A stretch of 64,000 nucleotides of DNA, taken from positions 186,001-250,000 of the forward strand of contig NZ_MRYI01000002.1 in assembly GCF_002260525.1 (NCBI RefSeq), given 5' to 3'. Source of the stretch: Hahella sp. CCB-MM4 (GTDB lineage: Bacteria > Pseudomonadota > Gammaproteobacteria > Pseudomonadales > Oleiphilaceae). The translations under genes and the position numbers were made by a program. Below the pieces are notes generated by a model. That model worked only from the letters and a program-made list of their open reading frames with translations. It did not search any database and was not told where the DNA came from. This document shows positions 8,753-18,009 of the stretch, one piece after another. How positions within the stretch are numbered: the stretch's first letter is position 1; each line of letters starts with the position of its first letter.

Positions 8753-9598
8753 ATGGCACTATCAAAAATTCGACAAGCTTATGAACGCCACCAAGAGCGT
8801 CAGCGTTGCCTCGACCTGTCCCTGCAGTTACTGGAATTAATTACCCATGTGCAGCAGCATCGGGGGGCAACCCTGGCCATTTTGGCGGGAGACGACTTTT
8901 TTGAAATGCGTCTGGCGGCCATCAAGCCTTATGTGCTCGAAGACTTACAGGAAGTTCAACAGCTTCGTAATAACTTGATCACGGATGAGGTTTGGGAAAG
9001 CCTTTGCGCAGAGTGGTTCACCGTCAATTATCATTGGCGTCAGGACAGCGCATTTCATAACTTTGAACTGCATACACACCTGATACAGCAACTATTGAAA
9101 ATCTTTAAGGATTTTCTTCACAGCCCGCTTTTCTCACATCTGGATGAGATGCACCAGCCAATTGCCAAGCTTACACTTAACGAGCTTCCGGAACTGATGG
9201 AAACCGCCGCCCAGATTCGTGGTATTGGGACTCACTGCCTTGCTTCAAGTCTGCAGGAAAAAGCATTTGCAGACAGGCTGGGATTTCTATGTCGCTACTT
9301 TACCCGATCAACCCAGCATCTAAGCGCCATGCATCATCTGGATGATCTGCTGCCTACAACTCATTCCTGGTACGACATGATGGAAACCTGGGGAATGATT
9401 GAACAAAGCATCGAGGAGAGTATGCTGCAGAAAACTCCTGGAAGCAGTTTGGCCGCTGACACTTTTTTTAATAACAACAGCCAACTGGTATTTCAGACAA
9501 AGCAATATATTAAAAGTGGATTTAAACGCCTGAAAAGCGCCACTGATACTGAATTAGAGAGCTGGATCAACAATAGCTCCATCAATACCGGAACCTGA
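8753..9598 (+). CDS. Helical protein with degenerate NIT (nitrate/nitrite sensing)-like pattern
   Basis: 281-residue, apparently all-helical cytosolic protein with no signal or membrane segment. I cannot assign a firm family. Two short stretches recall the NIT sensor domain: LITHVQQHRGATLAILAGDD (about residues 29-48) resembles the x-Q-x-E-R-G-x-S helix, and ETAAQIRGIGTHCLA (about 145-160) resembles its second-half counterpart. Unlike known NIT proteins there is no attached output domain (kinase, GGDEF or ANTAR). It may be a stand-alone ligand-binding protein. The start follows the AT-rich spacer, and a candidate sRNA lies immediately downstream. Confidence 0.6.
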   Translation: MALSKIRQAYERHQERQRCLDLSLQLLELITHVQQHRGATLAILAGDDFFEMRLAAIKPYVLEDLQEVQQLRNNLITDEVWESLCAEWFTVNYHWRQDSAFHNFELHTHLIQQLLKIFKDFLHSPLFSHLDEMHQPIAKLTLNELPELMETAAQIRGIGTHCLASSLQEKAFADRLGFLCRYFTRSTQHLSAMHHLDDLLPTTHSWYDMMETWGMIEQSIEESMLQKTPGSSLAADTFFNNNSQLVFQTKQYIKSGFKRLKSATDTELESWINNSSINTGT

Positions 9599-9702
9599 TG
9601 GTGAATGGAATCGAGTAAACCGAGTTCATGGGATTCAACAAAGTTTTACAGAAAACACACTTACAAGGGAATGGATTCCTAGATCGAATTGACTATTTTT
9701 TA

Positions 9703-9838
9703 TACAATACAAGTGTCGGCAGATGTTTATTTCGCTTTCGGGCAATAAACAGAAGTCGGCACGTCAAATTCGATCTGAAGCGATCGAAGTTGTCTTCCTA
9801 AACCCCATTTAGGAGTCCGATTTCGGACTCCTTTTTTT
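9703..9838 (+). ncRNA. Candidate small RNA (about 120 nt) with promoter and terminator
   Basis: A -10-like TACAAT (9703-9708) with a weak -35 (TAGATC, 9680-9685, 17-bp spacer) would start transcription near 9714. Three stems follow: TGTTTATT/AATAAACA (9724-9731, 9744-9751), TTCGATC/GATCGAA (9769-9775, 9782-9788), and a terminator of 10 bp ending in seven T residues (9811-9838). No open reading frame fills the interval. A GTCGGC motif occurs twice (near 9715 and 9755). The terminator lies over 210 bp past the upstream stop codon, which argues for a separate transcript. A long 3' UTR is the alternative. Confidence 0.55.
9811..9838 (+). terminator. Rho-independent terminator
   Basis: Perfect 10-bp stem (AGGAGTCCGA and its complement, 9811-9820 and 9823-9832) with a TT loop followed by a T tract. 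Oriented for plus-strand transcripts. Confidence 0.9.
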
Positions 9839-9845
9839 ATGTTTT

Positions 9846-11396
9846 TCAATTATTTGATCGTCCAGCAACAGGCATTTCCACCATTCGTCGGCGATCCAGC
9901 GCCCTAAAACTGAGGGATTCAAGCAAATGTGCTGACGTGATGTTATCGGCTCCAGCCAGGTCCGCAATAGTTCGCGCCACCCGCAGCACACGATGGTATG
10001 CCCTTGCCGACATCCCCAGCTTTTGCAATGCCTGCTCTAGCATCATTCTATCGGCTTCACTCAGACAGCAGGCCCGCTCCAAAGCAGCACCGGATAAGTG
10101 TTGATTTGCGCCGCCATTTCGTCCGATCGCAACTTCGCGAGCCTTTTTAACCCGATGCCGGATTTCTACAGTCGAATCAACCGCTCCCTGCAACTGCAGC
10201 TCCCGTAATCCAACGGCAGGAACCTCGATATGCAGATCAAACCGGTCCAATAGGGGGCCCGAGATTTTCTGCCGATACCGCTGCACCTGCTGCTCCGAAC
10301 ATTGACAGGCAATTTGAGGGTGCCCCGCATAACCACAAGGGCATGGATTCATCGCTGCAATCAACTGAAATCTGGCAGGGAAAGTCGTCTGTTGGGCTGC
10401 TCGGGAGATCACGATTTCCCCAGATTCCATTGGCTCTCTTAAAACCTCCAGAACCTTTCTATCAAACTCCGGCAGCTCATCCAGGAACAGGACGCCATGA
10501 TGGGCCAGCGATATTTCCCCCGGCCGTGGATTCGATCCCCCGCCCACCAAGGCGACGCCTGAAGCCGTGTGATGAGGCGATCGGAATCGCCGCTTACGCC
10601 ATGTAGACGGATCGATATCCTGCCCGGCAACCGATGCGACCGCCGCCGCATCCAACGCCTCATCTTCAGACAACTCGGGAAGAATCCCAGGCAGTCTGGA
10701 AGCCAACATTGTTTTACCTGTCCCCGGCGGGCCGAACATCAGCAGATTGTGCCCTCCGGCGGCAGCAATTTCTAAAGCCCTCTTCGCTTGGAACTGGCCT
10801 TTTATGTCGCACATATCAATTTCTGAATTTTCGGCAGCATGATCGTCTGCCCCATTATCCTTCGATTTGTACGTTGAAAGAGCTTCCTGCCCACATAGAT
10901 GAGCGACAAGAGACGTCAGGGAGGTTACCGGATAAACCTTTAATCCACTCACCAAGGCAGCTTCCCGAGCATTACCGGCAGGAACAAAAGCCTCCTGATC
11001 CGCCCTGAAACACTGTAAAGCGGCAGGTAAAATCCCCGAAACCGACCTGATTTCACCGGACAATGCCAGTTCGCCATAAAACTCACATTTGGAAAGAATG
11101 GAGTCCGGTATTTGTCCGGAAGCAGCCAGAATCCCCACGGCAATAGCCAAATCATAACGGCCACCCTCTTTGGGCAGGTCTGCAGGAGCCAGGTTGATCG
11201 TTATTCTACGCGCCGGAAACTCAAACCCACTGTTGAGCAAGGCGCTGCGCACACGATCTTTGCTTTCCTTGACCGCCGCTTCAGGTAGCCCGACGATGGA
11301 TAGCCCCGGTAGGCCATTGGATAAATGAGTTTCAACTTTGACAGTGGGTGCAGTCACACCCGCTTTGGCACGAGTGGCCACAATTGCAAGAGACAT
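9846..11396 (-). CDS. comM: ComM/YifB family Mg-chelatase-like AAA+ ATPase
   Basis: 516-residue AAA+ helicase-like protein. ComM promotes branch migration of the integrating strand during natural transformation; homologues are called YifB. The N-terminal Lon-substrate-like domain (residues 1-170) is followed by Walker A GPPGTGKTMLA (about 219-229), Walker B VLFLDELPEF, the AMNPCPCGYAGHP cysteine-rich loop and a C-terminal Mg-chelatase domain. It is widespread in non-competent bacteria too, so competence cannot be inferred. It converges on the candidate sRNA gene. Confidence 0.93.
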   Translation of the reverse strand: MSLAIVATRAKAGVTAPTVKVETHLSNGLPGLSIVGLPEAAVKESKDRVRSALLNSGFEFPARRITINLAPADLPKEGGRYDLAIAVGILAASGQIPDSILSKCEFYGELALSGEIRSVSGILPAALQCFRADQEAFVPAGNAREAALVSGLKVYPVTSLTSLVAHLCGQEALSTYKSKDNGADDHAAENSEIDMCDIKGQFQAKRALEIAAAGGHNLLMFGPPGTGKTMLASRLPGILPELSEDEALDAAAVASVAGQDIDPSTWRKRRFRSPHHTASGVALVGGGSNPRPGEISLAHHGVLFLDELPEFDRKVLEVLREPMESGEIVISRAAQQTTFPARFQLIAAMNPCPCGYAGHPQIACQCSEQQVQRYRQKISGPLLDRFDLHIEVPAVGLRELQLQGAVDSTVEIRHRVKKAREVAIGRNGGANQHLSGAALERACCLSEADRMMLEQALQKLGMSARAYHRVLRVARTIADLAGADNITSAHLLESLSFRALDRRRMVEMPVAGRSNN

Positions 11397-11450
11397 ATAT
11401 CTTCCTTGATATCAGAGTGAGGCATCCCGCCTCCATTACAGGTATAAATC

Positions 11451-11478
11451 AATAACCCGGCTTGGACGCCGAGTTATT
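11451..11478 (-). terminator. Hairpin at the end of ubiK
   Basis: An 11-bp stem with one mismatch (11451-11461 and 11468-11478) with a 6-base loop that includes the ubiK stop codon. On the minus strand it ends in GGGTTATTGATTT without a clean T tract, so it may stabilise mRNA rather than terminate. Confidence 0.45.
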
Positions 11479-11746
11479 CAGACGTAGATACGTCAGACGC
11501 CAGCTTCTGTTCCAATTCAGTCACGCGCTTTTCGAGAGCTTCCAGTTTTTCCCGGGTTCTGCGAAGCACTTCCGTCTGAACGTCAAATTCCTCCCGGGTC
11601 ACCAGATCCAGTTTACTGATAACACTGGCTAATGCAGCTTTCGCCTGCTGATGAATATCTTCCTGGGCTGACTTAGCTACGTCAGGAATAAACTGTCCAA
11701 CCTGTTGGTTAATCGTATTAAGAATATCGAAGGGCGAAACCGCCAT
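11474..11746 (-). CDS. ubiK: Ubiquinone biosynthesis accessory factor UbiK
   Basis: 90-residue BMFP/YqiC-family protein. UbiK binds UbiJ and supports the soluble Ubi complex in aerobic ubiquinone synthesis. A hydrophobic N-terminal helix (SPFDILNTINQQVGQFIPDV) is followed by a long coiled coil (REEFDVQTEVLRRTREKLEALEKRVTELEQK region). The ATG at 11746 is preceded by GAGGA at good spacing; the upstream in-frame start at 11764 is not. Position between comM and glnK is conserved in Pseudomonas. Confidence 0.92.
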   Translation of the reverse strand: MAVSPFDILNTINQQVGQFIPDVAKSAQEDIHQQAKAALASVISKLDLVTREEFDVQTEVLRRTREKLEALEKRVTELEQKLASDVSTSE

Positions 11747-11858
11747 GGCTGTCCTCATCCACACAGAAATAGTATTGGCTGGCTAGTCTATCACGGCGTG
11801 AACGAGAGGGGAAAAATATGGTTTCAATAACAGGAAAACTGTGAGCTCGGACCTCGCA

Positions 11859-11904
11859 TGCACCACAAATGTGCAGGTGATTTTTTTTGCTCCACAATGA
11901 AGCA
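11859..11904 (+). promoter_or_regulatory. Two NtrC-like binding sites upstream of glnK
   Basis: TGCACCACAAATGTGCA (11859-11875) is a close match to the NtrC consensus TGCACCA-N3-TGGTGCA. A weaker copy TGCTCCACAATGAAGCA lies at 11888-11904, 29 bp centre to centre, or about three helical turns. They sit roughly 140-170 bp upstream of the predicted glnK transcription start, a normal enhancer distance. Confidence 0.8.
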
Positions 11905-12011
11905 CAATAATCGATCAATAATAACCCCCATGCGCTATAATTGTGCCCTCAGCTTCATGTCTGTACAATTTATAGGATATAACAGACTGTTTTATATATA
12001 ATTTTTATCTT

Positions 12012-12027
12012 TGGCATAACAGATGCT
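12012..12027 (+). promoter_or_regulatory. Sigma-54 promoter of glnK-amtB
   Basis: TGGCATAACAGATGCT has the invariant GG (-24) and GC (-12) separated by 10 bp. Transcription would start near 12038, giving a leader of about 75 bases before glnK. Together with the upstream NtrC-like sites this indicates induction by nitrogen limitation. Confidence 0.82.
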
Positions 12028-12090
12028 TAATCATGCACAAATTCCGCACATTTCCCTGTGCGTGATTGAGCGTCTAACTGTCTTATTTAA

Positions 12091-12453
<363 letters not shown>

Positions 12454-12504
12454 AAAAACTTTTCATCAACGGGTAACAGTTAAGCCTAGTGCGGAGGGCT
12501 TTTC

Positions 12505-13791
12505 ATGGACACTAATCCAAATCTTATTTTCGAATTGCAATATGCAATCGACACATTCTATTTCCTTGTCATGGGTGCCCTGGTCATGTGGATGGCCGCC
12601 GGTTTCGCCATGCTTGAAGCAGGTCTCGTACGTGCCAAGAACACGACAGAGATCCTGACCAAAAACATCGCCCTGTACGCCGTTGCCTGTACCATGTACC
12701 TGGTATGCGGTTATGAACTGATGTACGGCGGCGGCTACTTCCTATCTTCCACTGATAATGTAGGAAGCATGACTGAAGACGCTATTGCTGGTGTGATTGA
12801 AGGATCCAAAGCCTTTAACGCAGGAGCTGAAGATTCCGGTCTGCAATACTCTGGTGCATCAGACTTCTTCTTCCAGGTTGTATTCGTAGCAACCGCCATG
12901 TCGATTGTTTCCGGTGCCGTGGCAGAGCGTATGAAGCTTTGGGCATTTCTGGCTTTCGCTGTGGTCATGACCGGTTTCATCTACCCAATGGAAGGTAGCT
13001 GGACTTGGGGCGGCAACAAAGTATTCGGTATGTTCTCCCTGAACTATAGCGACTATGCCGGCTCCGGTATCGTACACATGGCCGGTGCCGCTGCAGCCCT
13101 TGCAGGCGTTCTCCTGCTGGGTGCCCGTAAAGGCAAATACGGTGCTAACGGCCAAGTAAACGCTATCCCTGGTGCGAACCTGCCTCTGGCAACTCTGGGT
13201 ACCTTCATTCTGTGGCTGGGCTGGTTCGGTTTCAATGGTGGCTCTACTCTGCAGCTGTCTGGCATTGGCGTAGCCAACGAAGTAGCCAGTGTTTTCGTTA
13301 ACACTAACGCCGCTGCAGCCGGTGGCCTGATCGGCGCATTAATTGTTGCTCGCATCATGTTTGGTAAAGCAGACCTGACAATGGCTCTGAACGGCGCCCT
13401 GGCTGGCCTGGTAGCGATCACGGCTGAGCCGGCAGATCCTACACCACTGGCAGCCACTCTGATCGGTCTGGTAGGTGGTGTGATTGTTGTATTCGCTATC
13501 GTTGCCCTGGATAAACTGAAAATCGACGATCCTGTCGGTGCGATTTCAGTTCACGGTGTAGTCGGATTCTACGGCGTAATGGTAGTGCCTGTGACTGACG
13601 CAGATGCCACCTTTGTTGGCCAGTTGGTTGGCGCATTAACCATCTTCATCTGGGTATTCGTAGCCAGCCTTATCGTCTGGAGCATTCTGAAAGCAGTCAT
13701 GGGAATCCGTGTCAGCGAAGAAGAAGAGTACGAAGGCGTGGATCTGGCAGAGTGTGGTATGGAAGCTTATCCAGAATTCACTCGCGAATAA
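12505..13791 (+). CDS. amtB: Ammonium transporter AmtB
   Basis: 428-residue Amt/Rh channel with about 11 transmembrane helices. Conserved pieces include MWMAAGFAMLEAGLVRAKN near residue 30, the GAVAERMK segment, the VHMAGAAAAL region with the first pore His, and the C-terminal VHGVVGF with the second pore His. It conducts ammonium under nitrogen limitation and is blocked by GlnK binding. No long cleavable signal is obvious; the mature-like start MDTNPNLIF is followed at once by helix 1. Operon partner of glnK. Confidence 0.96.
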   Translation: MDTNPNLIFELQYAIDTFYFLVMGALVMWMAAGFAMLEAGLVRAKNTTEILTKNIALYAVACTMYLVCGYELMYGGGYFLSSTDNVGSMTEDAIAGVIEGSKAFNAGAEDSGLQYSGASDFFFQVVFVATAMSIVSGAVAERMKLWAFLAFAVVMTGFIYPMEGSWTWGGNKVFGMFSLNYSDYAGSGIVHMAGAAAALAGVLLLGARKGKYGANGQVNAIPGANLPLATLGTFILWLGWFGFNGGSTLQLSGIGVANEVASVFVNTNAAAAGGLIGALIVARIMFGKADLTMALNGALAGLVAITAEPADPTPLAATLIGLVGGVIVVFAIVALDKLKIDDPVGAISVHGVVGFYGVMVVPVTDADATFVGQLVGALTIFIWVFVASLIVWSILKAVMGIRVSEEEEYEGVDLAECGMEAYPEFTRE

Positions 13792-13811
13792 TCACTTCGC
13801 CTGATACCTTG

Positions 13812-13839
13812 AAAAACCGCCCTTCGGGGCGGTTTTTTT
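13812..13839 (+). terminator. Terminator of glnK-amtB
   Basis: Stem AAAAACCGCCC with TTCG tetraloop and GGGCGGTTTTT followed by more T residues, 20 bp after the amtB stop. A textbook rho-independent terminator. Confidence 0.95.
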
Positions 13840-14035
13840 ATGTCCAAAAAGCACACTCTCGGCATTCGCAGGGTGTCATACTCTTTTACTTAAAGATGTC
13901 ATAATCTGTTACTTAAAGTAGCAACAAATCCTTATAGTATTCATTCGCATTTAGATTAAAATAGGCCGGTACTAGAATTCCTCTAGCACCACTCCCCCTG
14001 ACTATTTATTTCTCTTTTTGATTTACAGGATGACT

Positions 14036-14287
14036 ATGTTGTCGACGTTGATAGGTTCTATCGCCGCGATATGCACCACTCTGGCCTTTTTGCCGCAGGT
14101 GTTGCTGACACTGAAAACCCGGGACACAACGGGTGTATCCCTGGTGATGTACAGTGTGTTCAGCTTCGGTGTATCTATGTGGCTGGTCTATGGCGTCATA
14201 TTGGTGGAGTGGCCAATCATTATTGCCAACGTAATCACTCTGGCGTTAGCAATGACGGTACTTACCTTAAAAATCAGGTACGGCTGA
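14036..14287 (+). CDS. SemiSWEET-type small sugar transporter
   Basis: 83-residue, three-helix membrane protein of the SemiSWEET (MtN3/PQ-loop) family; such proteins dimerise to move sugars across the inner membrane. The PQ motif is visible as TLAFLPQVLLTLKTRDTTG, with helices near residues 3-20, 37-57 and 60-78. ATG 14036 has AGGA at a sensible distance; earlier in-frame ATG (14030) and TTG (14018) are less likely. The gene stands alone and the substrate cannot be read from sequence. Confidence 0.87.
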   Translation: MLSTLIGSIAAICTTLAFLPQVLLTLKTRDTTGVSLVMYSVFSFGVSMWLVYGVILVEWPIIIANVITLALAMTVLTLKIRYG

Positions 14288-14321
14288 GACTGACGATTTC
14301 AGGATGCGAATGACGCCTTGG

Positions 14322-14918
14322 TCATGGCTTTATGACAATGGGCGTCCCGTCACTCACTAGACGCCACACTTCATCCATAGCGGTATTGGTTAACGCGATA
14401 CACCCGTCCGTCCAGTCTTCATTCAGAAGTTTCTTAGACATCCCGGCCTTCATGGCATTCGGCCAACCATGAATCATAATCATCCCGCCAGGATCCTTCC
14501 CTCTGGATTCCGCATAAGCAATATCATCAGGGTTCGGATATGAAACATGGATCGATTTGTAGTAATGGCTGTTAGGATTACGCCAGTCCAGAGTGTATGC
14601 CCCTTCCGGGGTTCTCTCATCCCCTTCAAACTGCTTGTGGCCAATCGGGTCATCTCCCAGAGCAATATTGTAGACTCTGAAAGGCACTCCGTTGCTGATC
14701 AGACTAAGCGTTCGATCCCTTTTCTTTACCAAAACCATATCCACCACAGGAATCTCACTCACCGGAAGTGGTTTGGTAACCGGAACAGAGAACGATTGAT
14801 TTAACGCCAACCTAAATTCCTGTGGATCAGCTCCTACGCCGGAATCAGCATGAAGGAAGGTTGAGAAAATTAATGAAAACCCTGTTGCCAACGTCAGTCT
14901 TTTTGTCATCCTTATCAT
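14322..14918 (-). CDS. L,D-transpeptidase family protein (YafK-like)
   Basis: 198-residue secreted protein with a YkuD-type catalytic domain. After a signal peptide (about 1-24), the domain starts near VDMVLVKKRDRTLSL. It contains MIMIHGWPN and the catalytic Cys in DWTDGCIALTN; His and Cys are both present. Such enzymes make 3-3 peptidoglycan cross-links or detach lipoprotein from murein; the YafK-like subgroup includes the amidase DpaA. The partner gene at 14944 ends 26 bp upstream on the same strand, so the two may be co-transcribed. Confidence 0.88.
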   Translation of the reverse strand: MIRMTKRLTLATGFSLIFSTFLHADSGVGADPQEFRLALNQSFSVPVTKPLPVSEIPVVDMVLVKKRDRTLSLISNGVPFRVYNIALGDDPIGHKQFEGDERTPEGAYTLDWRNPNSHYYKSIHVSYPNPDDIAYAESRGKDPGGMIMIHGWPNAMKAGMSKKLLNEDWTDGCIALTNTAMDEVWRLVSDGTPIVIKP

Positions 14919-14943
14919 TACAACTTACCGCGTCATTTTCTCT

Positions 14944-15882
14944 TTATTGAAAAGTGCATTGTCCGATTTTCGGAGCTCCAGCCCTGGAGTAATCAATGGG
15001 TGAAATATTCAGACCACAGCGTTCACTGGTCCAGAACTCCCTTCTCTCAAAAGGAGTTTGTGAAGACAAATTAGCATTCGGGATACAGAAAACTTTTCTT
15101 TTCCCGATATTTGCTGCCTCTATGTCCTGACTGTGATAGCGGCAGAAAAAATCATCGAACCGACCGTCCGCTATCATGGCCATAAGCCCTGCTTCTATTC
15201 GTTTCGCCAAATCCGGCCGCTTAGGCGTGACAAAAAAGTATGTCGGCAATGGTATATATAACATGAGAGCATCATCTACCCTCAATTCAGGAAACTTCGT
15301 TACATTGCGATAGAACTCACTATAGACTTCGTTTACCCCCCTGCCAAATGTATGGAATCGACCATTTGCAAGCATCTCGAAGAGTTCTTCGTAGTTGTCG
15401 CTGGAAATCACATCGAATCCGGCATCACGCATAACCCGGGCAGTAGACCATTGCGCCCCGGAACCGGTTGGAAGCTGAATGAACTCCTGAAGTGTCCCGA
15501 TCTGGCGCAGAAGGTGTTGATTCTCCTTCATTATAAGGAACACCCTAAATCCCTGTACGCCCTTACGTATGGGGATACGAATAGGGATCAAGTGCTCTTC
15601 CCAATCTGGCTTTGGTGCTTCAGCCATTACCTGAATGACTTCACCTTTGACCAACTCCAGGAATGCAGTGTCCCGGGGCATGACTTGATCAGCCTGCACC
15701 ACCCTGTCGGCACCGTATTCTGATTCAGTCGCATCCAGAACCATCTGCAGCAGCAACTCAGGATACTGGTAGCGAACATCGTTATCAGACAACGGCCGGT
15801 TTATGATCACTCTTCCGGCAATCGCTTCGCCGGTCAGCATCAGCGCCAACATGACTAAAATAATACGCAGGACAAATGCCAT
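14944..15882 (-). CDS. Periplasmic family-3 solute-binding-like protein
   Basis: 312 residues from ATG 15882 (the frame opens at a TTG at 15906). A hydrophobic signal ending near GEAIAG precedes a two-lobed binding-protein fold with IPIRKGVQGFRVFLI, LPTGSGAQWSTARVMRDAGFDVI and YFFVTPKRPDLAKRIEAGL segments, as in SBP_bac_3 relatives. No permease or ATPase genes lie nearby, so it may be an orphan receptor-like protein rather than a transporter subunit. Four Cys residues in the C-terminal part could form disulfides. Confidence 0.72.
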   Translation of the reverse strand: MAFVLRIILVMLALMLTGEAIAGRVIINRPLSDNDVRYQYPELLLQMVLDATESEYGADRVVQADQVMPRDTAFLELVKGEVIQVMAEAPKPDWEEHLIPIRIPIRKGVQGFRVFLIMKENQHLLRQIGTLQEFIQLPTGSGAQWSTARVMRDAGFDVISSDNYEELFEMLANGRFHTFGRGVNEVYSEFYRNVTKFPELRVDDALMLYIPLPTYFFVTPKRPDLAKRIEAGLMAMIADGRFDDFFCRYHSQDIEAANIGKRKVFCIPNANLSSQTPFERREFWTSERCGLNISPIDYSRAGAPKIGQCTFQ

Positions 15883-16112
15883 AGACAGGATCGCTCTACA
15901 TATCAATCATCAACATGGCTTCGAGCCCCGAAAACCTCCCTGGCGCCACTCGTTTTTTAAGTATAGACAACCGAAGAGGGACCTATCCATTGCAAGTATT
16001 ATCAAATGTGACCTAGTAACAATAGATGAGTAGCCACGCGAGAGGCTGTGAGCGTACAGGACAGACATGAAGGGAAACAAGATTCGGGCCTATTTGACCC
16101 GCCAATAAAGAC

Positions 16113-16148
16113 GAAAAGCCTCCCTGGTGATACGGCGCCAGGGAGGCT
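16113..16148 (-). terminator. Terminator of fabA-fabB
   Basis: Perfect 11-bp stem (16117-16127 and 16138-16148) with a 10-base loop. On the minus strand it is followed by TTTTCGTCTTT, 8 bases after the fabB stop. Confidence 0.9.
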
Positions 16149-16155
16149 ATGGATG

Positions 16156-17373
16156 CTAGTCTTTATACTTACGGAAGACTAAGGTTGCGTTGGTTCCACC
16201 AAAACCGAAGCTGTTACTCATAACGGTGTTAAGATCAACATCAGTAATGGCTTCAGTGACGATAGGAGCATCAGCAGCGCCCTCGTCCATAGACTCAATA
16301 TGCATGGAAGGAGTAATGAAATTACCCTGTTGCATCAGCAGACAGTAGATTGCCTCCTGCACGCCTGCAGCACCCAGCGAGTGGCCGGTCAGAGCCTTGG
16401 TAGAACTGATTCTGGGGATGCTATCGCCAAATGCGGATTTCACAGCCTTCAGCTCAACAATGTCTCCAGCAGGGGTACTTGTGCCATGAGTATTGAGGTA
16501 ATCAATCGGTGTATCGACTGTCGCCAATGCCTGTTGCATGCAGCGCACAGCACCTTCACCTGATGGAGCCACCATGTCAGCACCGTCTGAAGTGGCACCA
16601 TAACCAACCAGCTCAGCATAAATCGGAGCGCCACGCTTGAGAGCGTGCTCAAGTTCTTCGACGACCACAACACCGCCGCCACCGGCGATAACAAAGCCAT
16701 CGCGAGTGCTGCAGTATGGACGTGATGCATGAGCTGCGTCGTCGTTATATTTGGTGGACAGCGCCCCCATGGCGTCAAACAGAACAGCCAAACTCCAGTG
16801 TTCCTCTTCGCCCCCGCCGGCAAACACAACATCCTGCTTGCCAAGCTGGATTTGTTCCCAGGCATGACCAATACAGTGTGCGGCAGTCGCACAGGCGGAA
16901 GTAATGGAGTAATTCACACCACGGATTTTAAAGGAAGTCGCCAGACAGGCATTGACAGAGCTGTTCATGGTGCGGGTAACTCGGTAAGGCCCTACACGCT
17001 TGACGCCTTTTTCACGGAGGATGTCTACAGACTCAACGACGTTGCTGGTGGAAGCACCACCAGATCCCATGACAATTCCTGTACGGGAACTGGTTAAAAG
17101 CTCTTCGTCAATCTTGGCATCTTCAATCGCCTGCTTCATGGATAAATAGGCATAACCCGCTGCATCACCCATGAAACGCAGGAGTTTCCGATCAATTTCT
17201 TCTTCCAGGTTGATGTCCGGAGTACCACTGACGTGGCTGCGCAGACCCGCTTCCTTATAGCTTTCGTTATAACGAATACCGGACCGCCCCGCCTTAAGGG
17301 CTGCCGCAACCTCTTCTTTGGAGTTACCGAGGCAAGAGATAATGCCCATTCCGGTGATCACTGCACGTTTCAT
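16156..17373 (-). CDS. fabB: Beta-ketoacyl-ACP synthase I FabB
   Basis: 405-residue condensing enzyme required for unsaturated fatty acid elongation. The Cys-His-His triad is visible: Cys in [14 protein letters not shown] (about residue 163), His in [11 protein letters not shown] (about 298) and His in [13 protein letters not shown] (about 333). The C-terminus has the usual [10 protein letters not shown]. It lies 30 bp after fabA in the classic fabA-fabB operon, whose products insert and then extend the cis double bond. Confidence 0.97.
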   Translation of the reverse strand: MKRAVITGMGIISCLGNSKEEVAAALKAGRSGIRYNESYKEAGLRSHVSGTPDINLEEEIDRKLLRFMGDAAGYAYLSMKQAIEDAKIDEELLTSSRTGIVMGSGGASTSNVVESVDILREKGVKRVGPYRVTRTMNSSVNACLATSFKIRGVNYSITSACATAAHCIGHAWEQIQLGKQDVVFAGGGEEEHWSLAVLFDAMGALSTKYNDDAAHASRPYCSTRDGFVIAGGGGVVVVEELEHALKRGAPIYAELVGYGATSDGADMVAPSGEGAVRCMQQALATVDTPIDYLNTHGTSTPAGDIVELKAVKSAFGDSIPRISSTKALTGHSLGAAGVQEAIYCLLMQQGNFITPSMHIESMDEGAADAPIVTEAITDVDLNTVMSNSFGFGGTNATLVFRKYKD

Positions 17374-17403
17374 TTAGAAACCTCTTTCGTTTTCCATCCT
17401 GTC

Positions 17404-17964
17404 TTATTTGATCTCTGCGCCTTTCATCGAGGCAGGATCAAACAAACCAACTCGTAAATCTTTAGCACTGTATATCGGATTGCCGTCAACCAGCATGGTT
17501 GCATCAGCAATCCCCATGATCAATCTGCGGGCGATAACACGTTTAATATCCAGAACATATTCCACCAGCTTCGCTTCAGGCAGTACCTGACCGGTGAACT
17601 TCACTTCGCCTACACCAAGAGCACGCCCCAGTCCACGATGACCGGACCATGCCAGGTAGAAACCAACCAACTGCCACATGGCATCCAATCCCAGGCATCC
17701 TGGCATTACGGGATCACCAACAAAGTGACATTTGAAGAACCACAGGTCGGGATTGATATCCAGCTCTGCCCGGATGATGCCATGGTTGTAAGCACCTCCA
17801 TCACTGACTATATGCTGGATACGATCGACCATCAGCATTTGATCAATGGGGAGCTTGGCCGTATCGAGACCAAACAATTCACCATATCCGCAACGTTTAA
17901 GTTCGTCCTCGGTGTACGAACTTTTCACAATGTTAGGGCCGGAAGATCCAGGGGCCGTGTTCAC
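17404..17964 (-). CDS. fabA: 3-hydroxydecanoyl-ACP dehydratase/isomerase FabA
   Basis: Bifunctional dehydratase and trans-2/cis-3 isomerase at the branch to unsaturated fatty acids. The active-site His lies in [15 protein letters not shown] and the Asp in [10 protein letters not shown]. From GTG 17964, preceded by GAGGTG at 6 bases, the protein has 186 residues, about 15 longer at the N-terminus than the usual 171-172. An internal GTG at 17928 would give a standard length but lacks a clear ribosome site, and a further upstream GTG lies at 17973. The start is therefore uncertain. Confidence 0.95.
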   Translation of the reverse strand: MNTAPGSSGPNIVKSSYTEDELKRCGYGELFGLDTAKLPIDQMLMVDRIQHIVSDGGAYNHGIIRAELDINPDLWFFKCHFVGDPVMPGCLGLDAMWQLVGFYLAWSGHRGLGRALGVGEVKFTGQVLPEAKLVEYVLDIKRVIARRLIMGIADATMLVDGNPIYSAKDLRVGLFDPASMKGAEIK

Positions 17965-18009
17965 TAGTTTCACCTCAATTGGAGTGGCATTGACTCCATA
18001 TTATTCTGG

